From Chryseobacterium pennae (GTDB lineage: Bacteria > Bacteroidota > Bacteroidia > Flavobacteriales > Weeksellaceae): 64,000 bases of DNA. Positions 8,229 through 17,387 of this stretch are shown here, one piece after another (positions within the stretch are counted from its first letter, which is position 1; each line of letters starts with the position of its first letter). Made by a program: the position numbers and the translations under genes. The notes under the pieces are model-generated. The model did not search any database and was not told where the DNA came from. It saw only the letters and a program-made list of their open reading frames with translations. The DNA is taken from positions 98,954 through 162,953 of the forward strand of contig NZ_QNVT01000012.1 in the NCBI RefSeq assembly GCF_003385515.1, given 5' to 3'.

Positions 8229-10738
8229 TGATGATAAATGCATTAAAATTAATATTGTTACTGACAGGACTCCTTTTGACATCCGCTCAGCAGCATGTAG
8301 ATACCGTAGATAATTGGCGGGCAAAATTTGCTAATCTGTCAGATGTTGTATATCGTTCCAAGAATGCCAAATGGATCGGAATTAAAAAATTGAGCAAGCA
8401 GCATGGGGATAGTGTTTATGTTATTAATACGAAAAACCATGCACAAACTGTGTACAGGATAAAGAACTCGCAGCTTACATTTCTAAATGAAGAAGGTGTA
8501 CTGGCAAACCAGGGACAAAAAGTAATATTTCTCAATCTTCTCACAGGAAAGACCTTCAACTTTGAAAATGTAATTGGGATTTACACACTGGAACAGCAAA
8601 ACAGCTTTGGATTGTTATTTACCGACCACTATCTCAGGCTCTATGATACTTTTGGAAGACAACTTTTAGAAATTGCCAATGTTGATAATATAACTGCTAC
8701 CGATTCTAAAAACACAATATATTTCAGTAAACAATATGACGGCAAATCCGAAATCGTAGAAATCACCGGTTCCCAAAAGAAGGTACTTTACCAAACAATA
8801 AATAAGATCAGAAAAATGTCTCTTTCAGAATACGGAAAACAACTGATAATTATAGAGACAACTCAAAACAATGATCTGGACAGATTAGTAATTTTCGAGC
8901 CCGGAAATTTCAAAAAAAATAAATTGGAGCTTCAGATTCCAAAAAATGCTATTGTCAATTTTTCCACAATACAGAATGGCACTTCATTTCTTATCAGTGC
9001 ACGCGTTGCCGTTCAGACACAAAAGGCCTCCCTTGTCGATGTCTGGTATGGAAATGACCCTTATGTAAACCAACATTTTAAGATGTTTTCTCAACGGCAT
9101 TTTTGGATCTGGCGCCATAAAGAAAATAAACTGCAGCATATTCCGGTTCCGCAGAACATTGAAGTAGGATCGATCAACAATGACCGTTATTTCCTGACCT
9201 ACTTTCCAAGACGGGATCACAACTTCCTTACCAGTGAACCTGAACTCAACGGTGCCCAGATTTACGATCTTAAATCAAATTCATATAAGGATATTGGAGA
9301 TATCAAGCTCACAAAGCGGACAGGCAAAGAATGGCCACTACTGCTCAACCACTCCATTTATACCTCTTCTGACGGAAAATGGTTTTTAGCAAGCCATGAC
9401 GGTATAAAATGGTCACTATATCAATCCGACGGAAGCAAAGTAACGGTGATAGAAAAAACAGGTTTGGAACAACCCGTATTCTCGGCGAAATCAGATCATA
9501 TCTATTTTGAAAGCAGCAATGGGCTCTGGGACTTTAATATCGGACTCAACAAATTAACAGCGCTCAACATAGGAGCAGGAAAAATGACAAAGATCAAGGA
9601 TTATATTCTTAAAATCAATGATTATACAGCAATTTCGTATTTACCTACAGAAAAGCTTCTGGCCGAAATATATGATCAATATGAAAATGTTACTTCGTAT
9701 CACCTATTGCAATTCGGGACAAGATCCGAGGTCATTCCGGCAACAAAAAATAGAATTGATAAGTTGATTTATGATCCTGAGATGAAATCCTTTTGTACAT
9801 TGGAAGAGAATTTCAATCTTCCACCCACACTGTTTTCCTATGGTAAACAAAATAAAAAGACTTTACTATTTGACGGCAATATTATAGACAGCGGAGCAAA
9901 AAAAATTAAGCAGGAAGTCTACAGATATCATGCCGCAGGAAAGAACCTCAGCGGTATTCTATTTTATCCGACCGACTTTGATCCAAATAAGATGTACCCC
10001 ATGATAGTTCGCATTTATGACATGCAGAGGCACCTTTCAAACTCTTATCTTTCGCCCAACAAAATATTTCCGGAAGGTATCCAGATCAGGACTTTACTGG
10101 AACGGGGATATTTTGTTTTTCTTCCCGACACTACAGTGGGTGAAAGTGGCCCCGGCGTCTCCGCACTGGAATGTGTACACAATGCACTTGACGCAGTACT
10201 GACGAATCCATCTATCGATCACACAAAAATTGCACTCTGCGGACAGTCCTACGGCGGTTATAAAACCAATTTTATCGCCACCCATTCAAACCGTTTTGCT
10301 GCTTATTTATCCGGTGCAGGGATCAGTGATTTTATCAATAATTACTATTCCTATAGTATTAACTGGAATAAACCGCTGTATTTCGCATCTGACACATATT
10401 ATCAGATGGGAACGGCCCCAGCAGATGATAAGGATAGATATCTGAAAAACAACCCCATTCTTAGTGTTGAAAAAATAAGTGCACCGATACTACTATGGGC
10501 AGGTAATAAGGATGGAAATGTTCCTTATACACAGACGATGGAATTTTATATAGGACTTAGACGTTATAAAAAAGATGTAGTTGCCTTATTTTATCAAAAT
10601 GGAGATCATTCATTTCCAGATGGTACGCCCGAACAAATTGACCTGAGTAAAAAAGTACTCGACTGGTTCGACTACTTCCTGCTGGGTAAAGATGATATTG
10701 TCTGGATAAATAAACAAATGAAAAAGGATGCCCAGTAG
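8228..10738 (+). CDS. S9-family (prolyl oligopeptidase-like) serine peptidase, exported
   Basis: An 836-residue protein. Its ATG overlaps the susD stop (TAATG). The first 20 residues form a signal peptide. Residues 30-560 are beta-propeller-like repeats and the C-terminal 250 residues are an alpha/beta-hydrolase. The nucleophile lies in GQSYGG (S674), with the likely acid at D762 (GNKDGNVPY) and histidine at H794 (NGDHSF), in the correct order for S9 peptidases. It probably trims peptides taken up by, or presented to, the SusCD pair. The 3' end of the gene forms half of a terminator hairpin shared with the convergent DUF6520 gene. Confidence 0.9.
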   Translation: MMINALKLILLLTGLLLTSAQQHVDTVDNWRAKFANLSDVVYRSKNAKWIGIKKLSKQHGDSVYVINTKNHAQTVYRIKNSQLTFLNEEGVLANQGQKVIFLNLLTGKTFNFENVIGIYTLEQQNSFGLLFTDHYLRLYDTFGRQLLEIANVDNITATDSKNTIYFSKQYDGKSEIVEITGSQKKVLYQTINKIRKMSLSEYGKQLIIIETTQNNDLDRLVIFEPGNFKKNKLELQIPKNAIVNFSTIQNGTSFLISARVAVQTQKASLVDVWYGNDPYVNQHFKMFSQRHFWIWRHKENKLQHIPVPQNIEVGSINNDRYFLTYFPRRDHNFLTSEPELNGAQIYDLKSNSYKDIGDIKLTKRTGKEWPLLLNHSIYTSSDGKWFLASHDGIKWSLYQSDGSKVTVIEKTGLEQPVFSAKSDHIYFESSNGLWDFNIGLNKLTALNIGAGKMTKIKDYILKINDYTAISYLPTEKLLAEIYDQYENVTSYHLLQFGTRSEVIPATKNRIDKLIYDPEMKSFCTLEENFNLPPTLFSYGKQNKKTLLFDGNIIDSGAKKIKQEVYRYHAAGKNLSGILFYPTDFDPNKMYPMIVRIYDMQRHLSNSYLSPNKIFPEGIQIRTLLERGYFVFLPDTTVGESGPGVSALECVHNALDAVLTNPSIDHTKIALCGQSYGGYKTNFIATHSNRFAAYLSGAGISDFINNYYSYSINWNKPLYFASDTYYQMGTAPADDKDRYLKNNPILSVEKISAPILLWAGNKDGNVPYTQTMEFYIGLRRYKKDVVALFYQNGDHSFPDGTPEQIDLSKKVLDWFDYFLLGKDDIVWINKQMKKDAQ

Positions 10739-10746
10739 GCATCCTT
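10724..10746. terminator. Bidirectional hairpin terminator
   Basis: AAGGATGCC, a CAGTA loop and GGCATCCTT form a perfect 9-bp stem. It overlaps the stop codon of the S9 peptidase and lies just after the minus-strand DUF6520 gene, so it can end both convergent operons. The flanking A-rich and T-rich tracts are short. Confidence 0.65.
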
Positions 10747-10751
10747 CTTCA

Positions 10752-10994
10752 TTAATTGATGCTTCTGTGAAGTTGCTCTGAACAGGTAGTTTCATTCAGC
10801 TTGAATTTATACAGCTGATTACCTTCAAATGTACAAAGTGTTCCTGGTTGTTCATCACACTCCTGTTGTACCTGAACACATTGGCTTCCTTGAATACGAT
10901 AAGTTGGCATCGCTTTGGAGCCTAACTTACTGCTGGCATAAGCACCACCAAGTCCCATTGCTACAATAAGACCGGGTAAAAGTAATTTTTTCAT
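10752..10994 (-). CDS. DUF6520-type small exported Cys-containing protein
   Basis: An 80-residue protein. The first 20 residues (MKKLLLPGLIVAMGLGGAYA) form a signal peptide. The mature part is about 60 residues with four cysteines (in SQCVQVQQEC, LCTFEG and TTCSEQ), consistent with two disulfides. The pattern fits the Bacteroidota family DUF6520, whose function is unknown. It is the second gene after the MauE/DoxX membrane protein. Because MauE-type proteins take part in thiol redox chemistry, this small protein may be their substrate; that link is inference from order alone. Confidence 0.75.
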   Translation of the reverse strand: MKKLLLPGLIVAMGLGGAYASSKLGSKAMPTYRIQGSQCVQVQQECDEQPGTLCTFEGNQLYKFKLNETTCSEQLHRSIN

Positions 10995-11020
10995 GGCTTC
11001 ATAATTTAATTGGTTATTGC

Positions 11021-12595
11021 CTACTCTGTTACAGGGTTTTCGGCTAATTCCCTTTTTGGTTCTCCATTATTAACAAGCTGTCCACTTAACAACTTGTTCC
11101 GCTGTGTGTCATTTTCAAAAGCACCGTTCCTTATCTTATAACGTTGCAGTTCATTATCTATCAATACATAAAGGTTATGCCCATCAGAAATCATGGAAGA
11201 CATCCCTTTATTATTTCGATTGCGTATATAAAAACTACCAATATATTGTTGACCATCCGCCCGGTAAACGTCTATAATTGACGAATTTTTCCATGAGCCC
11301 GCTGGCTCATGTTTTCCTTTCAGATTTGAACGGTTAAAAATGAGGTTGTCATTTAAGGCAGTAAATTTGTTTACACTATATGGTGGTGCATTCATCTTTA
11401 TTTTTCCATCAGATAACTTAGTAATTGATATTTGGGCAGTAGTCGTTGTATCGATAGTATTAAGTCTGTGCAATATATTCATGTCATTATCCATCACCAG
11501 ATACTGATTACGATAGAAATAAGTATATATGATCTTATTTTTTTCAAGATCGGAAATCATTTGTCCATCAACATCAAAAACACCATCAATCTGTTTTTCA
11601 AGAATATCATCCTTTAGCTGTACTTTTGGTTCCCTATTAAGATCCAATAAAGCCATAGTGTATTGATTATCGGACCCGCGTTGCGTTCTCAATGCAAATT
11701 TCATAGAATCCAACACCACAAGCTGATTAAAAAAGACCTCTCGATAACTAAGTGTATATGCAGTTGAATCTCCAAGCTTTCCACAAAAAATAATAGGGAC
11801 GGTTCCGTCATATAGATAATAGTTTGGAAATCTCACCTGTAGCAAAACATTCCTGAATGGATGATCTGTGTTATCAAGTGTGATTTTCGTTTGGGAGAGT
11901 TTCAGAAGCCCTGTATCGACCTTTGTAATTAATAACGGTGCCGTTAAATTTCCAAGATAAATAGTACCATTTGCCATTCCTGCAAAATAATATGAATTCA
12001 CCCCCAAATCTAATTTTCCATCCTCCATGACCGGATGCTGAAGGAAACGTCTGGTAAAATTGTTTTCTTTCTTAATAATATGCTCAGAGCTCCGGAAAAG
12101 GCCGAATATAATAAGACAACTTAGAATAGTTATGAACCCAGCTAAGCCTAATTCTTTCAAAGCAGCTGTTCCTTTTCTCTTAGCAAGAACGTATAAAGCT
12201 GCAATGGCTAATACTAAAAATGCAATATTAAAAATCAAATGCTCGGTCCATCCCAACTTTTCGAGAATACCCCCACAGGAACAAGGTACGAAGTCACTGA
12301 AATTCAATATAAGATAAATGTATAAGGTAAAAGCCGACATCAACCCGATAGAGGCTAAAAGTCCCCTTCTATTCCATTGAGGGACCAATAGTAAAATGGC
12401 AACGGCAAATTCGACGATTAAAATTGTATAGGAGATTACACCCGCATAAGCACTCAACAATGGTGACTGCGCCAATTGGACCTGAAAATTCTCAAAATCA
12501 AACATTTTACTTGCAGCAGCGTAAATAAATAGCAAAGCCAGCAAAATACTTGTTATTTTTATAAAGTGTTTTTTCAAAAATTGTGCAGCCTTCAT
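11021..12595 (-). CDS. MauE/DoxX-family membrane protein with C-terminal beta-propeller-like domain
   Basis: A 524-residue protein. I start it at the ATG at 12595; the frame extends two codons to a GTG. Residues 1-165 hold four to five transmembrane helices, with the CSCGG motif typical of the MauE/DoxX redox family after the third. From about residue 190 to the end the protein is soluble and beta-rich with repeated hydrophobic strands, resembling a six-bladed propeller. MauE relatives help to form disulfides or supply quinone-linked redox equivalents. The gene precedes the Cys-containing DUF6520 gene by 26 bp. The four 21-bp repeats upstream probably control it. Confidence 0.8.
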   Translation of the reverse strand: MKAAQFLKKHFIKITSILLALLFIYAAASKMFDFENFQVQLAQSPLLSAYAGVISYTILIVEFAVAILLLVPQWNRRGLLASIGLMSAFTLYIYLILNFSDFVPCSCGGILEKLGWTEHLIFNIAFLVLAIAALYVLAKRKGTAALKELGLAGFITILSCLIIFGLFRSSEHIIKKENNFTRRFLQHPVMEDGKLDLGVNSYYFAGMANGTIYLGNLTAPLLITKVDTGLLKLSQTKITLDNTDHPFRNVLLQVRFPNYYLYDGTVPIIFCGKLGDSTAYTLSYREVFFNQLVVLDSMKFALRTQRGSDNQYTMALLDLNREPKVQLKDDILEKQIDGVFDVDGQMISDLEKNKIIYTYFYRNQYLVMDNDMNILHRLNTIDTTTTAQISITKLSDGKIKMNAPPYSVNKFTALNDNLIFNRSNLKGKHEPAGSWKNSSIIDVYRADGQQYIGSFYIRNRNNKGMSSMISDGHNLYVLIDNELQRYKIRNGAFENDTQRNKLLSGQLVNNGEPKRELAENPVTE

Positions 12596-12644
12596 AATCA
12601 CTGGTATTGATTATAACAAATTTCGCAAGAATAGGAATATTAGA

Positions 12645-12722
12645 CATTTCGATTAGTAACATTTATATTTCTATTAGTAACATTTATATTTCCATTAGTA
12701 ATAAAAACATTTCAATTGGTAA
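12645..12722. repeat. Four direct repeats with exact 21-bp period (likely operator)
   Basis: The core ATTAGTAA or ATTGGTAA starts at 12652, 12673, 12694 and 12715, each preceded by TTTCN. A 21-bp period is two helical turns, so all four boxes face the same side of the DNA. They lie 50-127 bp upstream of the MauE/DoxX start and just behind the end of the AraC-type regulator gene. This is the arrangement expected for cooperative binding of an activator. That the AraC protein binds here is inferred. Confidence 0.75.
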
Positions 12723-12731
12723 TATAGCTTA

Positions 12732-13490
12732 TTATAAATGAGCTAGACGAGGTATCGATGGAAGAGCAACGCTATGCTTCAAAAAGATCTTGTACATATT
12801 GGGATAGTCAACAAACTTATTTTTAAAAGCGATCTCCTTTAAACTCATTTTAGTAAAAATAATATCAGCCACAGAATCCATCATCTTTTTCTTCAGCAAA
12901 AAACTGTAAAAAGTATCTCCAAAATATGTCTTACAATCCTTCTGAAACTGATTATAGTAGAAACCTTTTCGTGCTACCAGATCACGCAACGATTGTTTAT
13001 TATCAGGATCATATGATTCTAAAATTTCTCTCACATAAGAAACATCATTCGGCATAGCCATTATCACATTTTTAGGTATGTGGAGATCTACAAGATGCAT
13101 AAAAACTATTTTTTTGTTCTCTAGCTTAATGACACCAGCTATCAGATGTATTTCATCACTATCAGAATATCGAATGTGAACAGGAAGTACATCATTACTG
13201 CCAAGGTCTTTCTCAGTGAGCTGCCTGATTACTTTTTGTATTCTTATATCTGAAAAGTTGCTATCCCCAAGATCCGATTCAAAGATGTAATCAACCATAA
13301 AAACACCTACGGATAAGAAATTTATCTGATGGAAGAACTTAAAATAAAAATCTGCCAAACTTTTCAAACGGAAAGATAACTGGCTAAGATCAGATAGGTA
13401 CACAGCGGATTTTACAAAATTCAGCTTGCAAAAAATTGCAATATTGTGCTCTATCATCGAATCTAAGTAGGAAATAAGATATAAATTCAT
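12732..13490 (-). CDS. AraC-type transcriptional regulator
   Basis: A 252-residue protein. The C-terminal 90 residues carry an AraC-like double helix-turn-helix: a degenerate first half, then MMDSVADIIFTKMSLKEIAFKN and FVDYPNMYKIFLKH, matching the second helix pair of the family (normally GF.s.SyFsr.FKk). The N-terminal 150 residues are not a recognisable sugar-binding cupin and may form a different sensor or dimer domain. The gene is on the same strand as, and upstream of, the MauE-DUF6520 pair, with the 21-bp repeat operator between them. It is divergent from nothing; its own promoter lies in the 268-bp gap above it. Confidence 0.75.
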   Translation of the reverse strand: MNLYLISYLDSMIEHNIAIFCKLNFVKSAVYLSDLSQLSFRLKSLADFYFKFFHQINFLSVGVFMVDYIFESDLGDSNFSDIRIQKVIRQLTEKDLGSNDVLPVHIRYSDSDEIHLIAGVIKLENKKIVFMHLVDLHIPKNVIMAMPNDVSYVREILESYDPDNKQSLRDLVARKGFYYNQFQKDCKTYFGDTFYSFLLKKKMMDSVADIIFTKMSLKEIAFKNKFVDYPNMYKIFLKHSVALPSIPRLAHL

Positions 13491-13683
13491 AATTGATCTT
13501 ATATAAAAGTAAAAAATCAGACCAAGCAGTTTAGCTAGTGTAATGAAAGTGTACTATATAGTATCATATATTGGCCAATTACCTAAACTAATATTTTTTC
13601 ACTCAATAAAGAAATAAAATTAATATAAAGAAAGCGAAAGGCTTTATAAAGCATAAAACCTAAAATTAATTGTAACAAAAAAA

Positions 13684-13705
13684 AGGGCAGTCCAAAGACT
13701 GCCCG
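13684..13705 (-). terminator. Strong intrinsic terminator of the tra operon
   Basis: GGGCAGTC, a CAAA loop and GACTGCCC form a perfect 8-bp GC-rich stem. On the minus strand it is followed by eight T residues (the A-run at 13676-13683 on the plus strand). It lies 54 bp downstream of traQ, the last tra gene. Confidence 0.88.
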
Positions 13706-13758
13706 GGGCATATTTTCATTGTGGTAGTGTAGGTTATTTCTTATCGCAAAAATAACAA

Positions 13759-14244
13759 TTAATCCGCGATCTCAAAAATATCGCGGATCGGACCGAACTT
13801 CCTACTATTAAATTGTAGCGAAATCTGCTTCTCATTTCCGAAAGTATCAACTACCCATATATCAACACTTTGCGACACAGTTGATTCCGAAGTATAATAT
13901 AACCTAAACTCTTTGGCCGGAATGGGATAAAAATCATTGGGCAGGAATTGTTTGCCACCCAGATACCCTAACGTCCCCTGACCATCATTCTGAAAATATC
14001 TGATCCGGTACTGATTTGCTGCGTAATTACCATCTGCGGTAATAGATATGCGTATCTCAGCTGTTTCCCCCAAATAAAGGGCTTTGGGTACGGGCATGAC
14101 TTTCACCTCAAATGGAAAGTTTTCCTCAATGTCTAAATTATCTTTGCTACAACCGGATAGTACTATCGTACCGATAATCATCATAATACCCAATAGTAAT
14201 GTCCCAAATGACATTGAACTGTAATAAACCAATAATTGCTTCAT
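13759..14244 (-). CDS. traQ: Conjugal transfer protein TraQ (DUF3872 family)
   Basis: A 161-residue lipoprotein or membrane-anchored protein. A long hydrophobic segment (residues 8-31) ends in the lipobox LSGC. The body is beta-rich and has family-typical stretches: PFEVKVMPVPKALYLGETAEIR, RYFQNDGQGTLGYLGG and FRLYYTSESTVSQSVDIWVVDTFG. TraQ belongs to the Bacteroidetes conjugation apparatus; its exact role is not settled. It is the last gene of the tra run, followed by the strong terminator. Confidence 0.85.
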   Translation of the reverse strand: MKQLLVYYSSMSFGTLLLGIMMIIGTIVLSGCSKDNLDIEENFPFEVKVMPVPKALYLGETAEIRISITADGNYAANQYRIRYFQNDGQGTLGYLGGKQFLPNDFYPIPAKEFRLYYTSESTVSQSVDIWVVDTFGNEKQISLQFNSRKFGPIRDIFEIAD

Positions 14245-14258
14245 AATTGTTTTTCTCT

Positions 14259-14816
14259 TTAAAAGTTAATACGGAAACCTGCTCCTGCGCCCGGCCGGAA
14301 CTGTTCCAGATCCGTTCCCCAGAGAACTTTAAGTTTTCCCTGTAGCAGGAACACAATACGATCTGAAAGATAGGTCTCAATAGATAGCCTTCCTCCTGCT
14401 CCATAAACAAACTGATTCTGATCTTCTAATCTGGCTCCATCAAATAATATATTCTCACCCTTGTTCACGATTTCATAGCCAGCGGCTGCTGTAACACCTA
14501 AATTCAATGTGATGAATTTCCGTTTATCTGAAAGGAGCTGTTTACTAAATCCTAATTCCCCCATATAACTATCTACCGGAACATTCCATTGCCTAAAAGC
14601 TATATTCCTTCTTTGATATTCCCCTCCCCAGATCCAATAGTTCCCATGCCTTCCGAAGCTGTTCACAGTAAGATTGAGATAATAATTTCCGTTTACTTCC
14701 TTACTGTCCAGAATCCCAACAGTCACCTCAACAGCTTTCTGTTTATACACCATCCGTTGTGCGTAGCCACTAACGCTGATCAACAACATTAATAGTATGA
14801 TTACATGTTTTTTCAT
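14259..14816 (-). CDS. traO: Conjugal transfer protein TraO
   Basis: A 185-residue exported protein with signal peptide MKKHVIILLMLLISVSGYAQ and a beta-rich mature part that ends in FRPGAGAGFRINF, the terminal aromatic pattern of outer-membrane barrels. Sequence and position between traN and traQ match TraO of CTnDOT-type elements. It probably forms part of the outer-membrane portion of the mating channel. It starts 10 bp after traN. Confidence 0.88.
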   Translation of the reverse strand: MKKHVIILLMLLISVSGYAQRMVYKQKAVEVTVGILDSKEVNGNYYLNLTVNSFGRHGNYWIWGGEYQRRNIAFRQWNVPVDSYMGELGFSKQLLSDKRKFITLNLGVTAAAGYEIVNKGENILFDGARLEDQNQFVYGAGGRLSIETYLSDRIVFLLQGKLKVLWGTDLEQFRPGAGAGFRINF

Positions 14817-14826
14817 AGAATCATTT

Positions 14827-15711
14827 TTATTTATTATACTGAATGTTCATTTCTGAAATGGGCTTCGCATTGATCAGATCGGAATTCTCGACCTCCAATA
14901 CCTGATTGCGTCCACCATTTTTTTCGAAAAGCTCAATACGCAATATTTGATCATCGCTGATCGTAAACTGATCTAATAGGGAAACATTAGAAGCAGTGAA
15001 GTGATCTGGGATCTGTAGTATTTCCGGATACTGCCGAAGTGCCTGTAACAACCTTTCCTGACTAACTGTCCTTTTGGCAATCTGCTTATCCACGATCTTG
15101 AACGTACAGAAATCTATGACAAATGGAACATTTGATTTATTCTTAATTTCAGTATGTAGGTAGAATTTTCCGTTATGAACATAAAGTCCTTTTAATAAAT
15201 ATTGAATACCATACGCTTTAGAAGCTATATGACGAATATATCTCCTGTTTTCGTGGTAGACTGTTTTAATTACGGCCTCTGTTAGTGATGGTGGATTAAA
15301 TCCCAGCTCTTCAAATTGAACACTATTCACACTATTGCGCTCACCTTCCTGCTGCATTTTTTTTAAATCGTAACTCAACGCTGGCGGATCCGCATTATAA
15401 AGAACATTGAAAGAATAAAATTTGCCATCTTCTGTTATGACGCTGAAGTTGGTTTCTTCTGTGAAGTCCCTTACTGCGGCTTTTATCCTTAGCACATTCT
15501 GAGCATCTTCCGCCTTCTCAGCAGAGAGATATTCTGAGCCAAGATCTGTATATCTGATAGCCATTGGAAAAATAAGATGCGTTGTTTTATTATAGGTAAC
15601 TTCAAGACGATAGGGTTCCACCCTTCCAGTCTCTAAGGACTGCTGTCCGAACGTTTTAAAGAATAGTCCAGCAAACAGGACGATCATAAGTATTTTCTTG
15701 ATTGATTTCAT
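14827..15711 (-). CDS. traN: Conjugal transfer protein TraN (DUF4138), VirB9-like
   Basis: A 294-residue protein from the ATG at 15711 (MKSIKKILMIVLFAGLFFKTFGQ), which gives a clean signal peptide; the frame extends 11 codons further upstream with a charged stretch that spoils it. The mature part begins RVEPYRLEVTYNKTTHLIFP, the hallmark of Bacteroidetes TraN, the counterpart of VirB9. It would form the periplasmic and outer-membrane ring together with TraM and TraO. Confidence 0.9.
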   Translation of the reverse strand: MKSIKKILMIVLFAGLFFKTFGQQSLETGRVEPYRLEVTYNKTTHLIFPMAIRYTDLGSEYLSAEKAEDAQNVLRIKAAVRDFTEETNFSVITEDGKFYSFNVLYNADPPALSYDLKKMQQEGERNSVNSVQFEELGFNPPSLTEAVIKTVYHENRRYIRHIASKAYGIQYLLKGLYVHNGKFYLHTEIKNKSNVPFVIDFCTFKIVDKQIAKRTVSQERLLQALRQYPEILQIPDHFTASNVSLLDQFTISDDQILRIELFEKNGGRNQVLEVENSDLINAKPISEMNIQYNK

Positions 15712-15730
15712 TTTTTCGTTTTTTTTATAA

Positions 15731-17071
15731 TTACTTTTTCGCAACCAGCAAAACCTGATGACCAGCTTTCAGCGTTACTTTCATTGCCCGCAATTTCTTG
15801 GAAAAATATCCCGAAACTCCCTGCATCAATCCTCGGCTCAGATCACCGATCACCTGCTGTCCCGTAGATCTGGACATTGAGATATTCATACCCGAACTCT
15901 GACTCATATTTGCAGCAATCTCACCGGCAGCATTCATTTCATCAGATCTGGGAACCGAAAGACCAGGTTGACCATCAACATCATAAACCCATATTTCTAC
16001 AGGAAGGATATTCCCGGCTACCTCAATGGAAGAAATTTTTAGCTGTAAGCGATTTCCCTGAAACTTAGCACCTGCTACAACAATATTGCCCTTTGGGATC
16101 GTATGACCGTCGACCAGAGCAGTTTCCTGAAGTCTCAGTTTCACATTACCCTCACCATTAACGGTCTGTGTTTCCAGTACTTTCGCTGGTATACTGTTCT
16201 TGATGACACGGCTCTGTGAGATACCCCCAACAGTAAAAAATGGTCTTCTCTGCAAACCCCAATCCGCCTCATATCCACCTTCCTTATCCCGCGCAAGCAT
16301 CGATACAACGTCCTTTCTCTCATTTGCTACAGTAGCTAGCCTCTCCTTTTCAGGTAAAGTCCGGGCATTCTTCTTAATCATTGAATCCATTTCTGAAGTA
16401 GATGTTGTAACCGTAGGAGGTTGACTTCCGGTAGGTAGATACTTTGATGCCATCTCATAACTTTTCTCCATTAAAGCCAACTGATCTTTCATTGTAGGAC
16501 CAGCAGGCACATCTTTTTCTGATAGTTTTTCCTGCAATTGATCGACCTTTCGACGCAATTCAAGCTTCTCCCTGTCATCATCCCGATAGAAAGCTCCCAG
16601 GGTACTTTGCGCATTCTGATAGCTCGTAAGCGATCGGTTTTGATATCCTGTACTTCCGGTCCCCGCTAAATTTTGAGCCGATCGGCTATCATTTGAACCG
16701 ACCTCCTGCGTAGCATTACTATCATTACTGTTCCAATAATCTGAGAGGGACATCAACGAATTGCGTTTGACTGCATCACGCTCCTCCATCATTTCCTTTT
16801 CATAAGCCTTTTGTTTGTCCGCCTGTAATCCCTTGTCGCTGGCCTCCGGAACTGCATTCTTTAGCCCGTTATCCTTATTTAAATTGTCCTCCCCTTTAGG
16901 TTTAAAAATCATGTACAGACAGGCAATGAATACAATACCCATTAAAACAAAAATCACAGGTTTTTTCAATCTTTCTCTTACAGTAAGATCCTTACCCTTG
17001 TTATCGGTAGACGCTTCATCGTCGTCAACAATTAGGCTTATCCTTTTCTTATTATTCTCTTTCTCTTCCAT
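15731..17071 (-). CDS. traM: Conjugal transfer protein TraM, VirB10-like
   Basis: A 446-residue protein from the ATG at 17071 (MEEKENNKKR), preceded by an A-rich AAGAAA leader; an in-frame ATG 12 codons upstream at 17107 is the alternative. It has a cytoplasmic charged N-terminus, one transmembrane helix (about 37-56), a long coiled and low-complexity linker (KLELRRKVDQLQEKLSEK) and a C-terminal VirB10-like beta domain (residues 280-446, NVKLRLQETALVDGHTIPKGNIVVAGAKFQGNRLQL). It spans the envelope and links the inner and outer membrane parts of the channel. It overlaps traL by 20 bp. Confidence 0.9.
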   Translation of the reverse strand: MEEKENNKKRISLIVDDDEASTDNKGKDLTVRERLKKPVIFVLMGIVFIACLYMIFKPKGEDNLNKDNGLKNAVPEASDKGLQADKQKAYEKEMMEERDAVKRNSLMSLSDYWNSNDSNATQEVGSNDSRSAQNLAGTGSTGYQNRSLTSYQNAQSTLGAFYRDDDREKLELRRKVDQLQEKLSEKDVPAGPTMKDQLALMEKSYEMASKYLPTGSQPPTVTTSTSEMDSMIKKNARTLPEKERLATVANERKDVVSMLARDKEGGYEADWGLQRRPFFTVGGISQSRVIKNSIPAKVLETQTVNGEGNVKLRLQETALVDGHTIPKGNIVVAGAKFQGNRLQLKISSIEVAGNILPVEIWVYDVDGQPGLSVPRSDEMNAAGEIAANMSQSSGMNISMSRSTGQQVIGDLSRGLMQGVSGYFSKKLRAMKVTLKAGHQVLLVAKK

Positions 17072-17339
17072 TTTCTTGATTTTTATTTCTGTTAATTTCT
17101 GTTTCATTGCTTACAGAAGCGTCTTGCATGAGCGGAGGAGCTTCAATATGCTTTATTGATATATTATTATTCTCCTTCCCCAGATCATAACAGACCTTGA
17201 CAAGAACACCGATCCCAATTATCAGGTAACATGCGAAGAGGATAATGACATAACGGACCTGCGTTCTGAGCGGCAATGCCTGCCATTTGTTGTCGAGTTT
17301 ATCGAGCTCTTGCTCTATTGTCGTTCTTATATTTTTCAT
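17052..17339 (-). CDS. traL: Conjugal transfer protein TraL (DUF3989)
   Basis: A 95-residue protein with a charged N-terminal part (ELDKLDNKWQALPLRTQVRY), one transmembrane helix (about 29-51) and a polar tail. Length, topology and place between traK and traM match the small inner-membrane TraL/DUF3989 family of Bacteroidetes conjugative elements. The 3' end overlaps the start of traM. Confidence 0.82.
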   Translation of the reverse strand: MKNIRTTIEQELDKLDNKWQALPLRTQVRYVIILFACYLIIGIGVLVKVCYDLGKENNNISIKHIEAPPLMQDASVSNETEINRNKNQENGRERE

Positions 17340-17387
17340 AAAATTCCCTATTTAAGTTTAATGTCTTCTTATGGGCGGGGCGTACCT

